A DNA stretch of 64,000 nt, from contig OY811973.1 in the NCBI GenBank assembly GCA_963681505.1, positions 2,563,653-2,627,652 of the forward strand. The letters run 5' to 3'. Of the stretch, positions 43,328 through 55,700 are shown piece by piece; the first letter of the stretch is position 1; every line of letters begins with the position of its first letter. The position numbers and the translations under genes are program-made. The stretch is from Eunapius fragilis. Taxonomy: Eukaryota > Porifera > Demospongiae > Spongillida > Spongillidae. The notes beneath the pieces were generated by a model that saw nothing but the letters and a program-made list of their open reading frames with translations, was not told where the DNA came from and searched no databases.

Positions 43328-46300
43328 AATAGCTCCCCACTTGTACCCTGCTCCATAGGGTACCCCTAACACACTACTCCCCACTTATACCCTGCTCCAT
43401 AGGGTACCCCTAACACACCACTCCCCACATGTACCCTGCTCCATAGGGTACCCCTAACACACTACTCCCCACATGTACCCTGCTCAATAGGGTACCCCTA
43501 ACACACCACTCCCCACATGTACCCTGCTCCATAGGGTACCCCTAACACACTACTCCCTACATGTACCCTGCTCCATAGGGGACCCCTAACACACTACTCC
43601 CCACATGTACCCTGCTCCATAGGGTACCCCTAACACATTACTCCCCACATGTACCCTGCTCCATAGGGTACCCCTAACACACTTCTTGGGACCCACATGT
43701 ACCCTGCTCCATAGGGTACCCCTAACACACTACTCCCCACATGTACCCTGCTCCATAGGGTACCCCTAACACACTACTCCCCACATGTACCCTGCTCCAT
43801 AGGGTACCCCTAACACACTACTTGGGACCCACATGTACCCTGCTCCATAGGGTACCCCTAACACACTACTCCCCACATGTACCCTGCTCCATAGGTCCCC
43901 CCTAACACACTACTCCCCACGTGTAACCTGCTCCATAGGGTACCCCTAACACACTACTCCCCACTTGTACCCTGCTCCATAGGGTACCCCTAACACACTA
44001 CTCCCCACTTGTACCCTGCTCCATAGGGTACCCCTAACACACCACTCCCCACATGTACCCTGCTCCATAGGGTACCCCTAACACACTACTCCCCACATGT
44101 ACCCTGCTCAATAGGGTACCCCTAACACACCACTCCCCACATGTACCCTGCTCCATAGGGTACCCCTAACACACTACTCCCTACATGTGCCCTGCTCCAT
44201 AGGGGACCCATAACACACTACTCCCCACATGTACCCTGCTCCATAGGGTACCCCTAACACATTACTCCCCACATGTACCCTGCTCCATAGGGTACCCCTA
44301 ACACACTTCTTGGGACCCACATGTACCCTGCTCCATAGGGTACCCCTAACACACTACTCCCCACATGTACCCTGCTCCATAGGGTACCCCTAACACACTA
44401 CTCCCCACATGTACCCTGCTCCATAGGGTACCCCTAACACACTACTCCCCACTTGTACCCTGCTCCATAGGGTACCCCTAACACACTACTTGGGACCCAC
44501 ATGTACCCTGCTCCATAGGGTACCCCTAACACACTACTCCCCACATGTACCCTGCTCCATAGGGTACCCCTAACACACTACTTGGGACCCACATGTACCC
44601 TGCTCCATAGGGTACCCCTAACACACTACTCCCCACATGTACCCTGCTCCATAGGTCCCCCTAACACACTACTCCCCACGTGTAACCTGCTCCATAGGGT
44701 ACCCCTAACACACTACTTGGGACCCACATGTACCCTGCTCCATAGGGTACCCCTAACACACTACTCCCCACTTGTACCCTGCTCCATAGGGTACCCCTAA
44801 CACACTACTCCCCACTTGTACCCTGCTCCATAGGGTACCCCTAACACACCACTCCCCACATGTACCCTGCTCCATAGGGTACCCCTAACACACTACTCCC
44901 CACATGTACCCTGCTCAATAGGGTACCCCTAACACACCACTCCCCACATGTACCCTGCTCCATAGGGTACCCCTAACACACTACTCCCTACATGTACCCT
45001 GCTCCATAGGGGACCCCTAACACACGACTCCCCACATGTACCCTGCTCCATAGGGTACCCCTAACACATTACTCCCCACATGTACCCTGCTCCATAGGGT
45101 ACCCCTAACACACTTCTTGGGACCCACATGTACCCTGCTCCATAGGGTACCCCTAACACACTACTCCCCACATGTACCCTGCTCCATAGGGTACCCCTAA
45201 CACACTACTCCCCACATGTACCCTGCTCCATAGGGTACCCCTAACACACTACTTGGGACCCACATGTACCCTGCTCCATAGGGTACCCCTAACACACTAC
45301 TCCCCACATGTACCCTGCTCCATAGGTCCCCCCTAACACACTACTCCCCACGTGTAACCTGCTCCATAGGGTACCCCTAACACACTACTCCCCACTTGTA
45401 CCCTGCTCCATAGGGTACCCCTAACACACTACTCCCCACTTGTACCCTGCTCCATAGGGTACCCCTAACACACCACTCCCCACATGTACCCTGCTCCATA
45501 GGGTACCCCTAACACACTACTCCCCACATGTACCCTGCTCAATAGGGTACCCCTAACACACCACTCCCCACATGTACCCTGCTCCATAGGGTACCCCTAA
45601 CACACTACTCCCTACATGTACCCTGCTCCATAGGGGACCCCTAACACACTACTCCCCACATGTACCCTGCTCCATAGGGTACCCCTAACACATTACTCCC
45701 CACATGTACCCTGCTCCATAGGGTACCCCTAACACACTTCTTGGGACCCACATGTACCCTGCTCCATAGGGTACCCCTAACACACTACTCCCCACATGTA
45801 CCCTGCTCCATAGGGTACCCCTAACACACTACTCCCCACTTGTACCCTGCTCCATAGGGTACCCCTAACACACTACTTGGGACCCACATGTACCCTGCTC
45901 CATAGGGTACCCCTAACACACTACTCCCCACATGTACCCTGCTCCATAGGTCCCCCCTAACACACTACTCCCCACGTGTAACCTGCTCCATAGGGTACCC
46001 CTAACACACTACTTGGGACCCACATGTACCCTGCTCCATAGGGCACCCCTAACACACTACTCCCCACATGTACCCTGCTCCATAGGGTACCCCTAACACA
46101 CTACTCGGGACCCACTTGTACCCTGCTCCATAGGGTACCCCTAACACACCACTCCCCACATGTACCCTGCTCCATAGGGTACCCCTAACACACTACTCCC
46201 CACATGTACCCTGCTCCATAGGGTACCCCTAACACACTACTCCCCACATGTACCCTGCTCCATAGGTCCCCCTAAGACACTACTCCCCACATGTACCCTG

Positions 46301-49300
46301 CTCCATAGGTCCCCCTAAGACACTACTCCCCACATGTACCCTGCTCCATAGGGTACCCATAACACACTACTCCCCACATGTACCCTGCTCCATAGGGTAC
46401 CCCTAACACACTACTCCCCACATGTACCCTGCTCCATAGGGTACCCCTAACACACTACTCCCCACATGTACCCTGCTCCATAGGGTACCCCTAACACACT
46501 ACTCCCCACATGTACCCTGCTCCATAGGGTACCCCTAACACACCACTCCCCACATGTACCCTGCTCCATAGGGTACCCCTAACAGAATACTCCCCACATG
46601 TACCCTGCTCCATAGGGTACCCCTAACACACCACTCCCCACATATACCCTGCTCCATAGGGTACCCCTAACACACTACTCCCCACATGTACCCTGCTCCA
46701 TAGGGTACCCCTAACACACTACTCCCCACATGTACCCTGCTCCATAGGTCCCCCCTAACACACTACTCCCCACGTGTAACCTGCTCCATAGGGTACCCCT
46801 AACACACTACTTGGGACCCACATGTACCCTGCTCCATAGGGTACCCCTAACACACTACTCCCCACTTGTACCCTGCTCCATAGGGTACCCCTAACACACC
46901 ACTCCCCACATGTACCCTGCTCCATAGGGTACCCCTAACACACTACTCCCCACATGTACCCTGCTCCATAGGGTACCCCTAACACACTACTCCCCACATG
47001 TACCCTGCTCAATAGGTCCCCCTAACACACTACTCCCCACATGTAACCTGCTCCATAGGGTACCCCTAACACACTACTTCGGACCCACATGTACCCTGTC
47101 CATAGGGTACCCCTAACACACTACTCCCCACATGTACCTTGCTCCATAGGTCCCCCTAAGACACTACGCCCCACATGTGCCCTGCTCCATAGGTCCCCCT
47201 AAGACACTACTCCCCACATGTACCCTGCTCCATAGGGTACCCATAACACACTACTCCCCACATGCACACTGCTCCATAGGGTACCCCTAACACACCACTC
47301 CCCACATGTACCCTGCTCCATAGGGTACCCCTAACACACTACTCCCCACATGAACCCTGCTCCATAGGGTACCCCTAACACACTACTCCCCACATGTACC
47401 CTGCTCCATAGGGTACCCCTAACACACTACTTGGGACCCACATGTACCCTGCTCCATAGGGTACCCCTAACACACTACTCCCCACTTGTACCCTGCTCCA
47501 TAGGGTACCCCTAACACACCACTCCCCACATGTACCCTGCTCCATAGGGTACCCCTAACACACTACTCCCCACATGTACCCTGCTCCATAGGGTACCCCT
47601 AACACACTACTCCCCACATGTACCCTGCTCCATAGGGTACCCCTAACACACTACTTGGGACCCACATGTACCCTGCTCCATAGGGTACCCCTAACACACT
47701 ACTCCCCACATGTACCCTGCTCCATAGGTCCCCCTAAGACACTACTCCCCACATGTACCCTGCTCCATAGGTCCCCCTAAGACACTACTCCCCACATGTA
47801 CCCTGCTCCATAGGGTACCCATAACACACTACTCCCCACATGTACCCTGCTCCATAGGGTACCCCTAACACACTACTCCCCACATGTACCCTGCTCCATA
47901 GGGTACCCCTAACACACTACTCCCCACATGTACCCTGCTCCATAGGGTACCCCTAACACACTACTCCCCACATGTACCCTGCTCCATAGGGTACCCCTAA
48001 CACACCACTCCCCACATGTACCCTGCTCCATAGGGTACCCCTAACAGAATACTCCCCACATGTACCCTGCTCCATAGGGTACCCCTAACACACCACTCCC
48101 CACATATACCCTGCTCCATAGGGTACCCCTAAAACACTACTCCCCACATGTACCCTGCTCCATAGGGTACCCCTAACACACTACTCCCCACATGTACCCT
48201 GCTCCATAGGGTACCCCTAACACACTACTCCCCACATGTACCCTGCTCCATAGGGTACCCCTAACACACTACTCCCCACATGTACCCTGCTCCATAGGGT
48301 ACCCCTAACACACTACTCCCCACATGTACCCTGCTCCATAAGTCCCCCTAACACACTACTCCCCGCATGTAACCTGCTCCATAGGGTACCCCTAACACAC
48401 TACTTGGGACCCACATGTACCCTGCTCCATAGGGTACCCCTAACACACTACTCCCCACATGTACCCTGCTCCATAGGGTACCCCTAACACACTACTCCCC
48501 ACATGTACCCTGCTCCATAGGGTACCCCTAACACACTACTCCCCACATGTACCCTGCTCCATAGGGTGCCCCTAACACACTACTTGGGACCCACATGTAC
48601 CCTGCTCCATAGGGTACCCCTAACACACTACTCCCCACATGTACCCTGCTCCATAGGTCCCCCCTAACACACTACTCCCCACGTGTAACCTGCTCCATAG
48701 GGTACCCCTAACACACTACTCCCCACTTGTACCCTGCTCCATAGGGTACCCCTAACACACTACTCCCCACTTGTACCCTGCTCCATAGGGTACCCCTAAC
48801 ACACCACTCCCCACATGTACCCTGCTCCATAGGGTACCCCTAACACACTACTCCCCACATGTACCCTGCTCAATAGGGTACCCCTAACACACCACTCCCC
48901 ACATGTACCCTGCTCCATAGGGTACCCCTAACACACTACTCCCTACATGTACCCTGCTCCAAAGGGGACCCCTAACACACTACTCCCCACATGTACCCTG
49001 CTCCATAGGGTACCCCTAACACATTACTCCCCACATGTACCCTGCTCCATAGGGTACCCCTAACACACTTCTTGGGACCCAAATGTACCCTGCTCCATAG
49101 GGTACCCCTAACACACTACTCCCCACATGTACCCTGCTCCATAGGGTACCCCTAACACACTACTCCCCACATGTACCCTGCTCCATAGGGTACCCCTAAC
49201 ACACTACTCCCCACTTGTACCCTGCTCCATAGGGTACCCCTAACACACTACTTGGGACCCACATGTACCCTGCTCCATAGGGTACCCCTAACACACTACT

Positions 49301-50305
49301 CCCCACATGTACCCTGCTCCATAGGGTACCCCTAACACACTACTTGGGACCCACATGTACCCTGCTCCATAGGGTACCCCTAACACACTACTCCCCACAT
49401 GTACCCTGCTCCATAGGTCCCCCTAACACACTACTCCCCACGTGTAACCTGCTCCATAGGGTACCCCTAACACACTACTTGGGACCCACATGTACCCTGC
49501 TCCATAGGGTACCCCTAACACACTACTCCCCACTTGTACCCTGCTCCATAGGGTACCCCTAACACACTACTCCCCACTTGTACCCTGCTCCATAGGGTAC
49601 CCCTAACACACCACTCCCCACATGTACCCTGCTCCATAGGGTACCCCTAACACACTACTCCCCACATGTACCCTGCTCAATAGGGTACCCCTAACACACC
49701 ACTCCCCACATGTACCCTGCTCCATAGGGTACCCCTAACACACTACTCCCTACATGTACCCTGCTCCATAGGGGACCCCTAACACACTACTCCCCACATG
49801 TACCCTGCTCCATAGGGTACCCCTAACACATTACTCCCCACATGTACCCTGCTCCATAGGGTACCCCTAACACACTTCTTGGGACCCACATGTACCCTGC
49901 TCCATAGGGTACCCCTAACACACTACTCCCCACATGTACCCTGCTCCATAGGGTACCCCTAACACACTACTCCCCACATGTACCCTGCTCCATAGGGTAC
50001 CCCTAACACACTACTTGGGACCCACATGTACCCTGCTCCATAGGGTACCCCTAACACACTACTCCCCACATGTACCCTGCTCCATAGGTCCCCCCTAACA
50101 CACTACTCCCCACGTGTAACCTGCTCCATAGGGTACCCCTAACACACTACTCCCCACTTGTACCCTGCTCCATAGGGTACCCCTAACACACTACTCCCCA
50201 CTTGTACCCTGCTCCATAGGGTACCCCTAACACACCACTCCCCACATGTACCCTGCTCCATAGGGTACCCCTAACACACTACTCCCCACATGTACCCTGC
50301 TCAAT
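43328..50305 (+). repeat. 44-bp satellite array, ~155 monomers, with higher-order structure
   Basis: The monomer runs ctccccacatgtaccctgct followed by ccatagggtacccctaacacacta. A 47-bp variant has cttgggaccc in place of ctcccc. Variants (cttgtaccc, ctcaatagg, ccctacatg, cacattactcc, cttcttggga) recur in the same order at spacings of about 625 and 805 bp. A block of at least 1.6 kb near the start is repeated near the end at an offset of 4,762 bp. The open frames inside are repeat artefacts. Confidence 0.97.
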
Positions 50306-50436
50306 GTGTGTGTGGATGTGTGGTGTGTGATGCAATCCACATGTTTTGTTAGCAAGCATTGTGTTCTGTTCTCTACACATGAAGCCACAAATCTGTAACC
50401 AAATTTCCTGTAGTGGTTGAGTGGGTAACCATTCTT

Positions 50437-51058
50437 TCTAGTGTCCAATAGCACTAGTTGATTGGTCCCTTCTAGTGTCCAATAGCACTAGTTGATTGGT
50501 CCCTTCTAGTGTCCAATAGCACTAGTTGATTGGTCCCTTCTAGTGTCCAATAGCACTAGTTGATTGGTCCCTTCTAGTGTCCAATAGCACTAGTTGATTG
50601 GTCCCTTCTAGTGTCCAATAGCACTAGTTGATTGGTCCCTTCTAGTGTCCAATAGCACTAGTTGATTGGTCCCTTCTAGTGTCCAATAGCACTAGTTGAT
50701 TGGTCCCTTCTAGTGTCCAATAGCACTAGTTGATTGGTCCCTTCTAGTGTCCAATAGCACTAGTTGATTGGTCCCTTCTAGTGTCCAATAGCACTAGTTG
50801 ATTGGTCCCTTCTAGTGTCCAATAGCACTAGTTGATTGGTCCCTTCTAGTGTCCAATAGCACTAGTTGATTGGTTCCTTCTAGTGTTCAATAGCACTAGT
50901 TGATTGATCCCATCTAGTGTCCAATAGCACTAGTTGATTGGTTCCTTCTAATGTCCAATAGCATTAGTTGATTGGTCCCTTCTAGTGTCCAATAGCACTA
51001 GTTGATTGGTCCCTTCTAGTGTTCACTAGCACTAGTTGATTGGTCCCTTCTAGTGTCC
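50437..51058 (+). repeat. 34-bp minisatellite, ~18 copies
   Basis: The unit is tctagtgtccaatagcacta followed by gttgattggtccct. The first copies are nearly identical and the last five are more diverged. Each unit contains the inverted pair ctagtg...cactag. Confidence 0.97.
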
Positions 51059-51059
51059 A

Positions 51060-51425
51060 GTGGCTGTGTTTATCCCATCTGTTGGGGTGGGTTGGTAAAT
51101 ATGGTTATGGTTAAGTACTACAGGGTCAAAATAATACATGTACTGTCATTGTGGGTGCCTTTAGGTGGCTTTAATGACATCATGGTCAGGGTGGGGGAAA
51201 ACCTAGTGGCCTATAACCATAATGGATACTACTTCGCTAAAACAAAAGCAGTTCACTTATTTTTACTCTCGTGTCTCGTGTATCTTTAGGTGCTTAGAAA
51301 TAACGGAGATGAGTTCTAGCCTTGCTACATGTTTGTGAATGCACATATAGTGATTATATTAGTCAGCAAGTGGGTGTGTGAATATATACTGTTAGACATT
51401 CCTGAAGCCACCACAGTTTTCAGGT
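51060..51425. other. No gene recognised
   Basis: A frame (51053-51289) without known motif. Nothing else assigned. Confidence 0.3.
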
Positions 51426-51560
51426 ATTGCTCCACCTCCACCCCTCCACCATTCCACCCTTCACACAGTGCTCCTCCCTCCACCCCTTACATGGTGCTCC
51501 TCCCTCCACCCCTCACACGGTGCTCCTCCCTCCACCCCTCACATGTTGCACCCTTCCACC
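51426..51560 (+). repeat. Tandem repeat, ~26-bp unit
   Basis: Four copies of a unit like cacccctcacacggtgctcc followed by tccctc. Confidence 0.85.
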
Positions 51561-51779
51561 CTCCTGCACTCTCAAATACTGTTGCTAGGGACACCTGCTA
51601 GGAAGCAGGTGGTAGGGATGTGTACACACACCTTAGGCAAACAGCAGCTGCTCATTTGCTGTGCTATGGCTTCATGTTTGCACCTGGCAAGAAAACATGA
51701 CCTCAAGTGGTTGTGGTTGTGGTTGTGGGTGGCGTCTGGTCAGCTGTTTTTTTTTTTTTTGCCTTACCAGGCAGGAGTA

Positions 51780-52022
51780 AATAATGATGTCAGTGTGTGT
51801 GAGAGAGTGTGTGTGGGGAGTGTGTGTGGGAGTGTGGTGTTGGATGTGTGGGGAGTGTGGTGTTGGATGTGTGGGGAGTGTGGTGTTGGATGTGTGGGGA
51901 GTGTGGTGTTGGATGCGTGGGAGGAGTGTGGTGTTGGATGTGTGGGGAGTGGTGTTAGATGCGTGGGAGGAGTGTGGTGTTGGATGTGTGGGGAGTGTGG
52001 TGTTGGATGTGTGGGAAGAGTG
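51780..52022 (+). repeat. GT-rich minisatellite, ~22-bp unit
   Basis: Direct copies of ggagtgtggtgttggatgtg plus tg, with variants. The homologous array in unit B is at 54180-54460 and has more copies. Confidence 0.9.
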
Positions 52023-52562
52023 GTGTTAACCTCTTGCTCAGAAGAGAGGCCATGGTTCCACATGGGGAGGAAGGCCATTATCTTTGCCTGTTAGCTTCTT
52101 GACCTGAAGGACCACAATCTTGTTCATCTAACCACAGTTTCAATATGTACATGTACAATATAAACTAGCTAGGGGCATCATTACCATGCTAGCACTGAGA
52201 CATGTGATCAGATAAAGAGGTCCCCCCCACCCCCCCCCCCCCCCACCCCCTTCCCCTCTCTGAAAGCACACCTGTGCTGAATTAATACTGTCCACTTGGA
52301 AGACAAAAGGGATGGGGATGAGGATGTTGCATACATGTGGAGCACTGTGTGTTCTTTTGATGGGACACCAGTGGCTCTGTGTGCCATTGTTACGGCTATT
52401 GTTTGTATTTAGGCCAAGTGTGTGTGTGTGTGTTCATCCTGCTCTGGTAGCTGTTGGACAGTAAGCAGTGTGTGTGTATGTGTGTGTGTGTGTGTATGTG
52501 TGTATGTGTGTGTGTGGTTGTACATGTGTGAATGAATGGAAGTGGCTGTCATAGGTGTGTGT

Positions 52563-52640
52563 ACAGTCTACCCTCGATAGTGTCCGCTTCGATACAGTCC
52601 ATCCGCGATAATGTCCGCTATTTTTCTCTTGCAAACCAAC
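52563..52640 (+). mobile_element. Possible pogo/Tigger-type terminus
   Basis: TACAGTCTACCCTCGATAGT followed by GTCCGCTTCGATA resembles the common pogo/Tigger TIR (CAGTAGACCCTCGATTATCCG). Only one end was found, and it is copied at 55045. Confidence 0.35.
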
Positions 52641-52904
52641 CCTTCGTAAGCTAAGCTTTGCATCGCTACTATCCGTTTGTCCTACAGTCTGCTATTTTGG
52701 GGGTTCCCAAGGGTGAATTGGAATTAACTATATGGCTTACAATTGTGGGTACGTGCATATCTGTGTACACATAATCACATCACACCACACAGCTTTCACT
52801 TCCATACATGGTGTATATTCATGTCATGCAATACTGTACCATGTGAGGGGGAGGGGGGGGGGGGGGGGGGGGGGGCTTTGACATCTTTAAGCCTGCTACA
52901 AGTA

Positions 52905-53641
52905 TAAAGGCGTTTCTTCACTAGCAAAGGCAAACCTGATCGATCCGCATTGTGGTCAATGAATTTAAAGGCGTTTCTTCACTAGCAACCGCAAACCGGA
53001 TCGATCCGGATCGGGGGTGCGTCTTCACTAGCTAATTAGCATTCATCGACCAAACCGGATTGATCCAGTTGGGGCGTAACCCATGACAAAATGGCAGCTG
53101 TGCAACTGGTATATGCTTGCTTAGCCTTAGCGGCCTACTTCCAGCTACGAAAAAGAAACCTCCAAAATCGCACAAAAAGGGCAAAAAAAACGTCGGGGCA
53201 AAGCGCTAGGAGATGTATTCAAGTATTGAAAACATCTCCTAGCTTATTGAATATATCTCCTAGCATTCAAGTATATATTCGTTGTGAGCAGTACATATCC
53301 GCTGATAAATCAACTTATTTCGTACAACGCCGTTCAGCTGTCGCTGAACGTCAGCTGCCCCCCAGATTAATTCCCACCAACGTTCTAGTTTCCTCGTTAC
53401 TCCATAGTTGCACAGCGGCCATTTTGTCATGGGTTACGCCCCAACTGGATCGATCCGGTTTGGTCGATGAATGCTAATTAGCTAGTGAAGACGCACCCCC
53501 GATCCGGATCGATCCGGTTTGCGGTTGCTAGTGAAGAAACGCCTTAATCAGTGTATATGGATCAATGTACTCACTGATTAAATTCATTGACCACAATGCG
53601 GATCGATCCGGTTTGCCTTTGCTAGTGAAGAAACGCCTTTA
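52905..53641. mobile_element. Two nested Harbinger-like foldback MITEs
   Basis: The outer element (52908-53638) has TIR AGGCGTTTCTTCACTAGCAA, flanked by TAA/TTA. The inner element (52969-53544) has the same terminal 20-mer, TIRs of about 140 bp with one or two differences, and perfect flanking TAA. Unit B of the surrounding duplication has the empty site (caagtattagtttgg), showing a clean insertion. A TWA target and an AGGCG-like end suggest PIF/Harbinger. Confidence 0.85.
53091..53477 (+). CDS. Small ORF inside the inner Harbinger-like MITE
   Basis: 128 codons starting MAAVQLVYACLALAAYFQLR, followed by a basic stretch (KRNLQNRTKRAKK). The beginning lies in the TIR and the last ~30 codons run into the opposite TIR. 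A hydrophobic-then-arginine start is common in Harbinger transposases, so this may be a leftover of the transposase N-terminus. No DDE domain is present. It may equally be non-functional. Confidence 0.35.
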   Translation: MAAVQLVYACLALAAYFQLRKRNLQNRTKRAKKTSGQSARRCIQVLKTSPSLLNISPSIQVYIRCEQYISADKSTYFVQRRSAVAERQLPPRLIPTNVLVSSLLHSCTAAILSWVTPQLDRSGLVDEC

Positions 53642-53954
53642 GTTTGGCAATAATCAATCCTTCCCATCCAGCTGCCTTTCACGAAGTAGTATGTCCCACG
53701 TGATGTTTGGGAGGTGGCCAGTCAAATTAGGCAGTGCTATGTAAATTTGTTGTACCCATGGACTGGAATGCCCTTCCCCTCTCTGTCCTGCCCTCCCCTC
53801 TCTGCCTTCCCCTCTCTGCCTTCCCCTCTCTGCCTACCCCTCTCTGCCCTCCCCTCTCTGCCTTCCCCTCTCTGCCCTCCCCTCTCTGCCCTCCCCTCTC
53901 TGCCTTCCCCTCTCTCCTCCCTCCACCCCTCACATGTTGCACCCTTCCACCCTC

Positions 53955-54943
53955 CTGCACTCTCAAATACTGTTGCTAGGGACACCTGCTAGGAAGCAGG
54001 TGGTAGGGATGTGTACACACACCTTAGGCAAACAGCAGCTGCTCATTTGCTGTGCTATGGCTTCATGTTTGCACCTGGCAAGAAAACATGACCTCAAGTG
54101 GTTGTGGTTGTGGTTGTGGGTGGCGTCTGGTCAGCTGTTTTTTTTTTTTTGCCTTACCAGGCAGGAGTAAATAATGATGTCAGTGTGTGTGAGAGAGTGT
54201 GTGTGGGGAGTGTGTGTGGGAGTGTGGTTTGGATGTGTGGGGAGTGTGGTGTTGGATGTGTGGGGAGTGTGGTGTTGGATGTGTGGGGAGTGTGGTGTTG
54301 GATGTGTGGGGAGTGTGGTGTTGGATGTGTGGGGAGTGTGGTGTTGGATGCGTGGGAGGAGTGTGGTGTTGGATGTGTGGGGAGTGGTGTTAGATGCGTG
54401 GGAGGAGTGTGGTGTTGGATGTGTGGGGAGTGTGGTGTTGGATGTGTGGGAAGAGTGGTGTTAACCTCTTGCTCAGAAGAGAGGCCATGGTTCCACATGG
54501 GGAGGAAGGCCATTATCTTTGCCTGTTAGCTTCTTGACCTGAAGGACCACAATCTTGTTCATCTAACCACAGTTTCAATATGTACATGTACAATATAAAC
54601 TAGCTAGGGGCATCATTACCATGCTAGCACTGAGACATGTGATCAGATAAAGAGGTCCCCCCCCACCCCCCCCCCCCCCCCCCCACCCCCTTCCCCTCTC
54701 TGAAAGCACACCTGTGCTGAATTAATACTGTCCACTAGGAAGACAAAAGGGATGGGGATGAGGATGTTGCATACATGTGGAGCACTGTGTGTTCTTTTGA
54801 TGGGACACCAGTGGCTCTGTGTGCCATTGTTACGGCTATTGTTTGTATTTAGGCCAAGTGTGTGTGTGTGTGTGTTCATCCTGCTCTGGTAGCTGTTGGA
54901 CAGTAAGCAGTGTGTGTGTATGTGTGTGTATGTGTGTGTGTGT

Positions 54944-54982
<39 letters not shown>

Positions 54983-55700
54983 TATGTGTGTGTGTGGTTG
55001 TACATGTGTGAATGAATGGAAGTGGCTGTCATAGGTGTGTGTACAGTCTACCCTCGATAGTGTCCGCTTCGATACAGTCCATCCGCGATAATGTCCGCTA
55101 TTTTTCTCTTGCTAACCAACCCTTCGTAAGCTAAGCTTCGCAGCGCTACTATCCGTTTGTCCTACAGTCTGCTATTTTGGGGGTTCCCAAGGGTGAATTG
55201 GAATTAACTATATGGCTTACAATTGTGGGTACGTGCATATCTGTGTACACATAATCACATCACACCACACAGCTTTCACTTCCATACATGGTGTATATTC
55301 ATGTCATGCAATACTGTACCGTGTGAGGGGGGGGGGGGGGGGGGGGGGGGGGGGCTTTGACATCTTTAAGCCTGCTACAAGTATTAGTTTGGCAATAATC
55401 AATCCTTCCCATCCAGCTGCCTTTCACGAAGTAGTATGTCACACATGATGTTTGGGAGGTGGCCAGTCAAATTAGGCAGTGCTATGTAAATTTGTTGTAC
55501 CCATGGACTGGAATGCCCTTCCTCTCTCTGCCCTGCCCTCCCCTCTCTGCCTACCCCTCTCTGCCCTCCCCTCTCTGCCTTCCCCTCTCTGCCCTCCCCT
55601 CTCTGCCCTCCCCTCTCTGCCCTCCCCTCTCAGCCTCCCCTCTCTGCCTTCCCCTCTCTGCCTCCCCTCTCTGCCTTCCCCTCTCTGCCTTCCCCTCTCT
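53955..55700 (+). repeat. Segmental duplication, unit B
   Basis: Second copy of 51560-53915 without the Harbinger-like insertion. It continues into a much longer cccctctctgcc array. Confidence 0.95.
54910..54995 (+). repeat. (GT)n/(ATGT)n microsatellite
   Basis: Alternating tgtgtg and tatg units. A shorter version is in unit A at about 52470-52515. Confidence 0.9.

Larger units (their letters stand above)
51560..53915 (+). repeat. Segmental duplication, unit A
   Basis: Matches 53955-55700 almost base for base (same order: tgttgctagggacacctgct; a GT-rich minisatellite with ggagtgtggtgttggatgtg units; poly-C/A tract; GT microsatellite; poly-G; cccctctctgcc repeat). Unit A carries an extra 731-bp insertion, described separately. 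Confidence 0.95.

Noticed and set aside
43328-50305. CRISPR-like direct repeats
   Set aside because: Monomers are contiguous with no unique spacers, and the sequence is eukaryotic. It is a satellite.
53700-53775. LINE reverse-transcriptase C-terminus (FVVPMDWNALP, like ...FFPRTIRDWNSLP)
   Set aside because: The match is about ten residues in one frame and nothing upstream supports it. Suggestive only.
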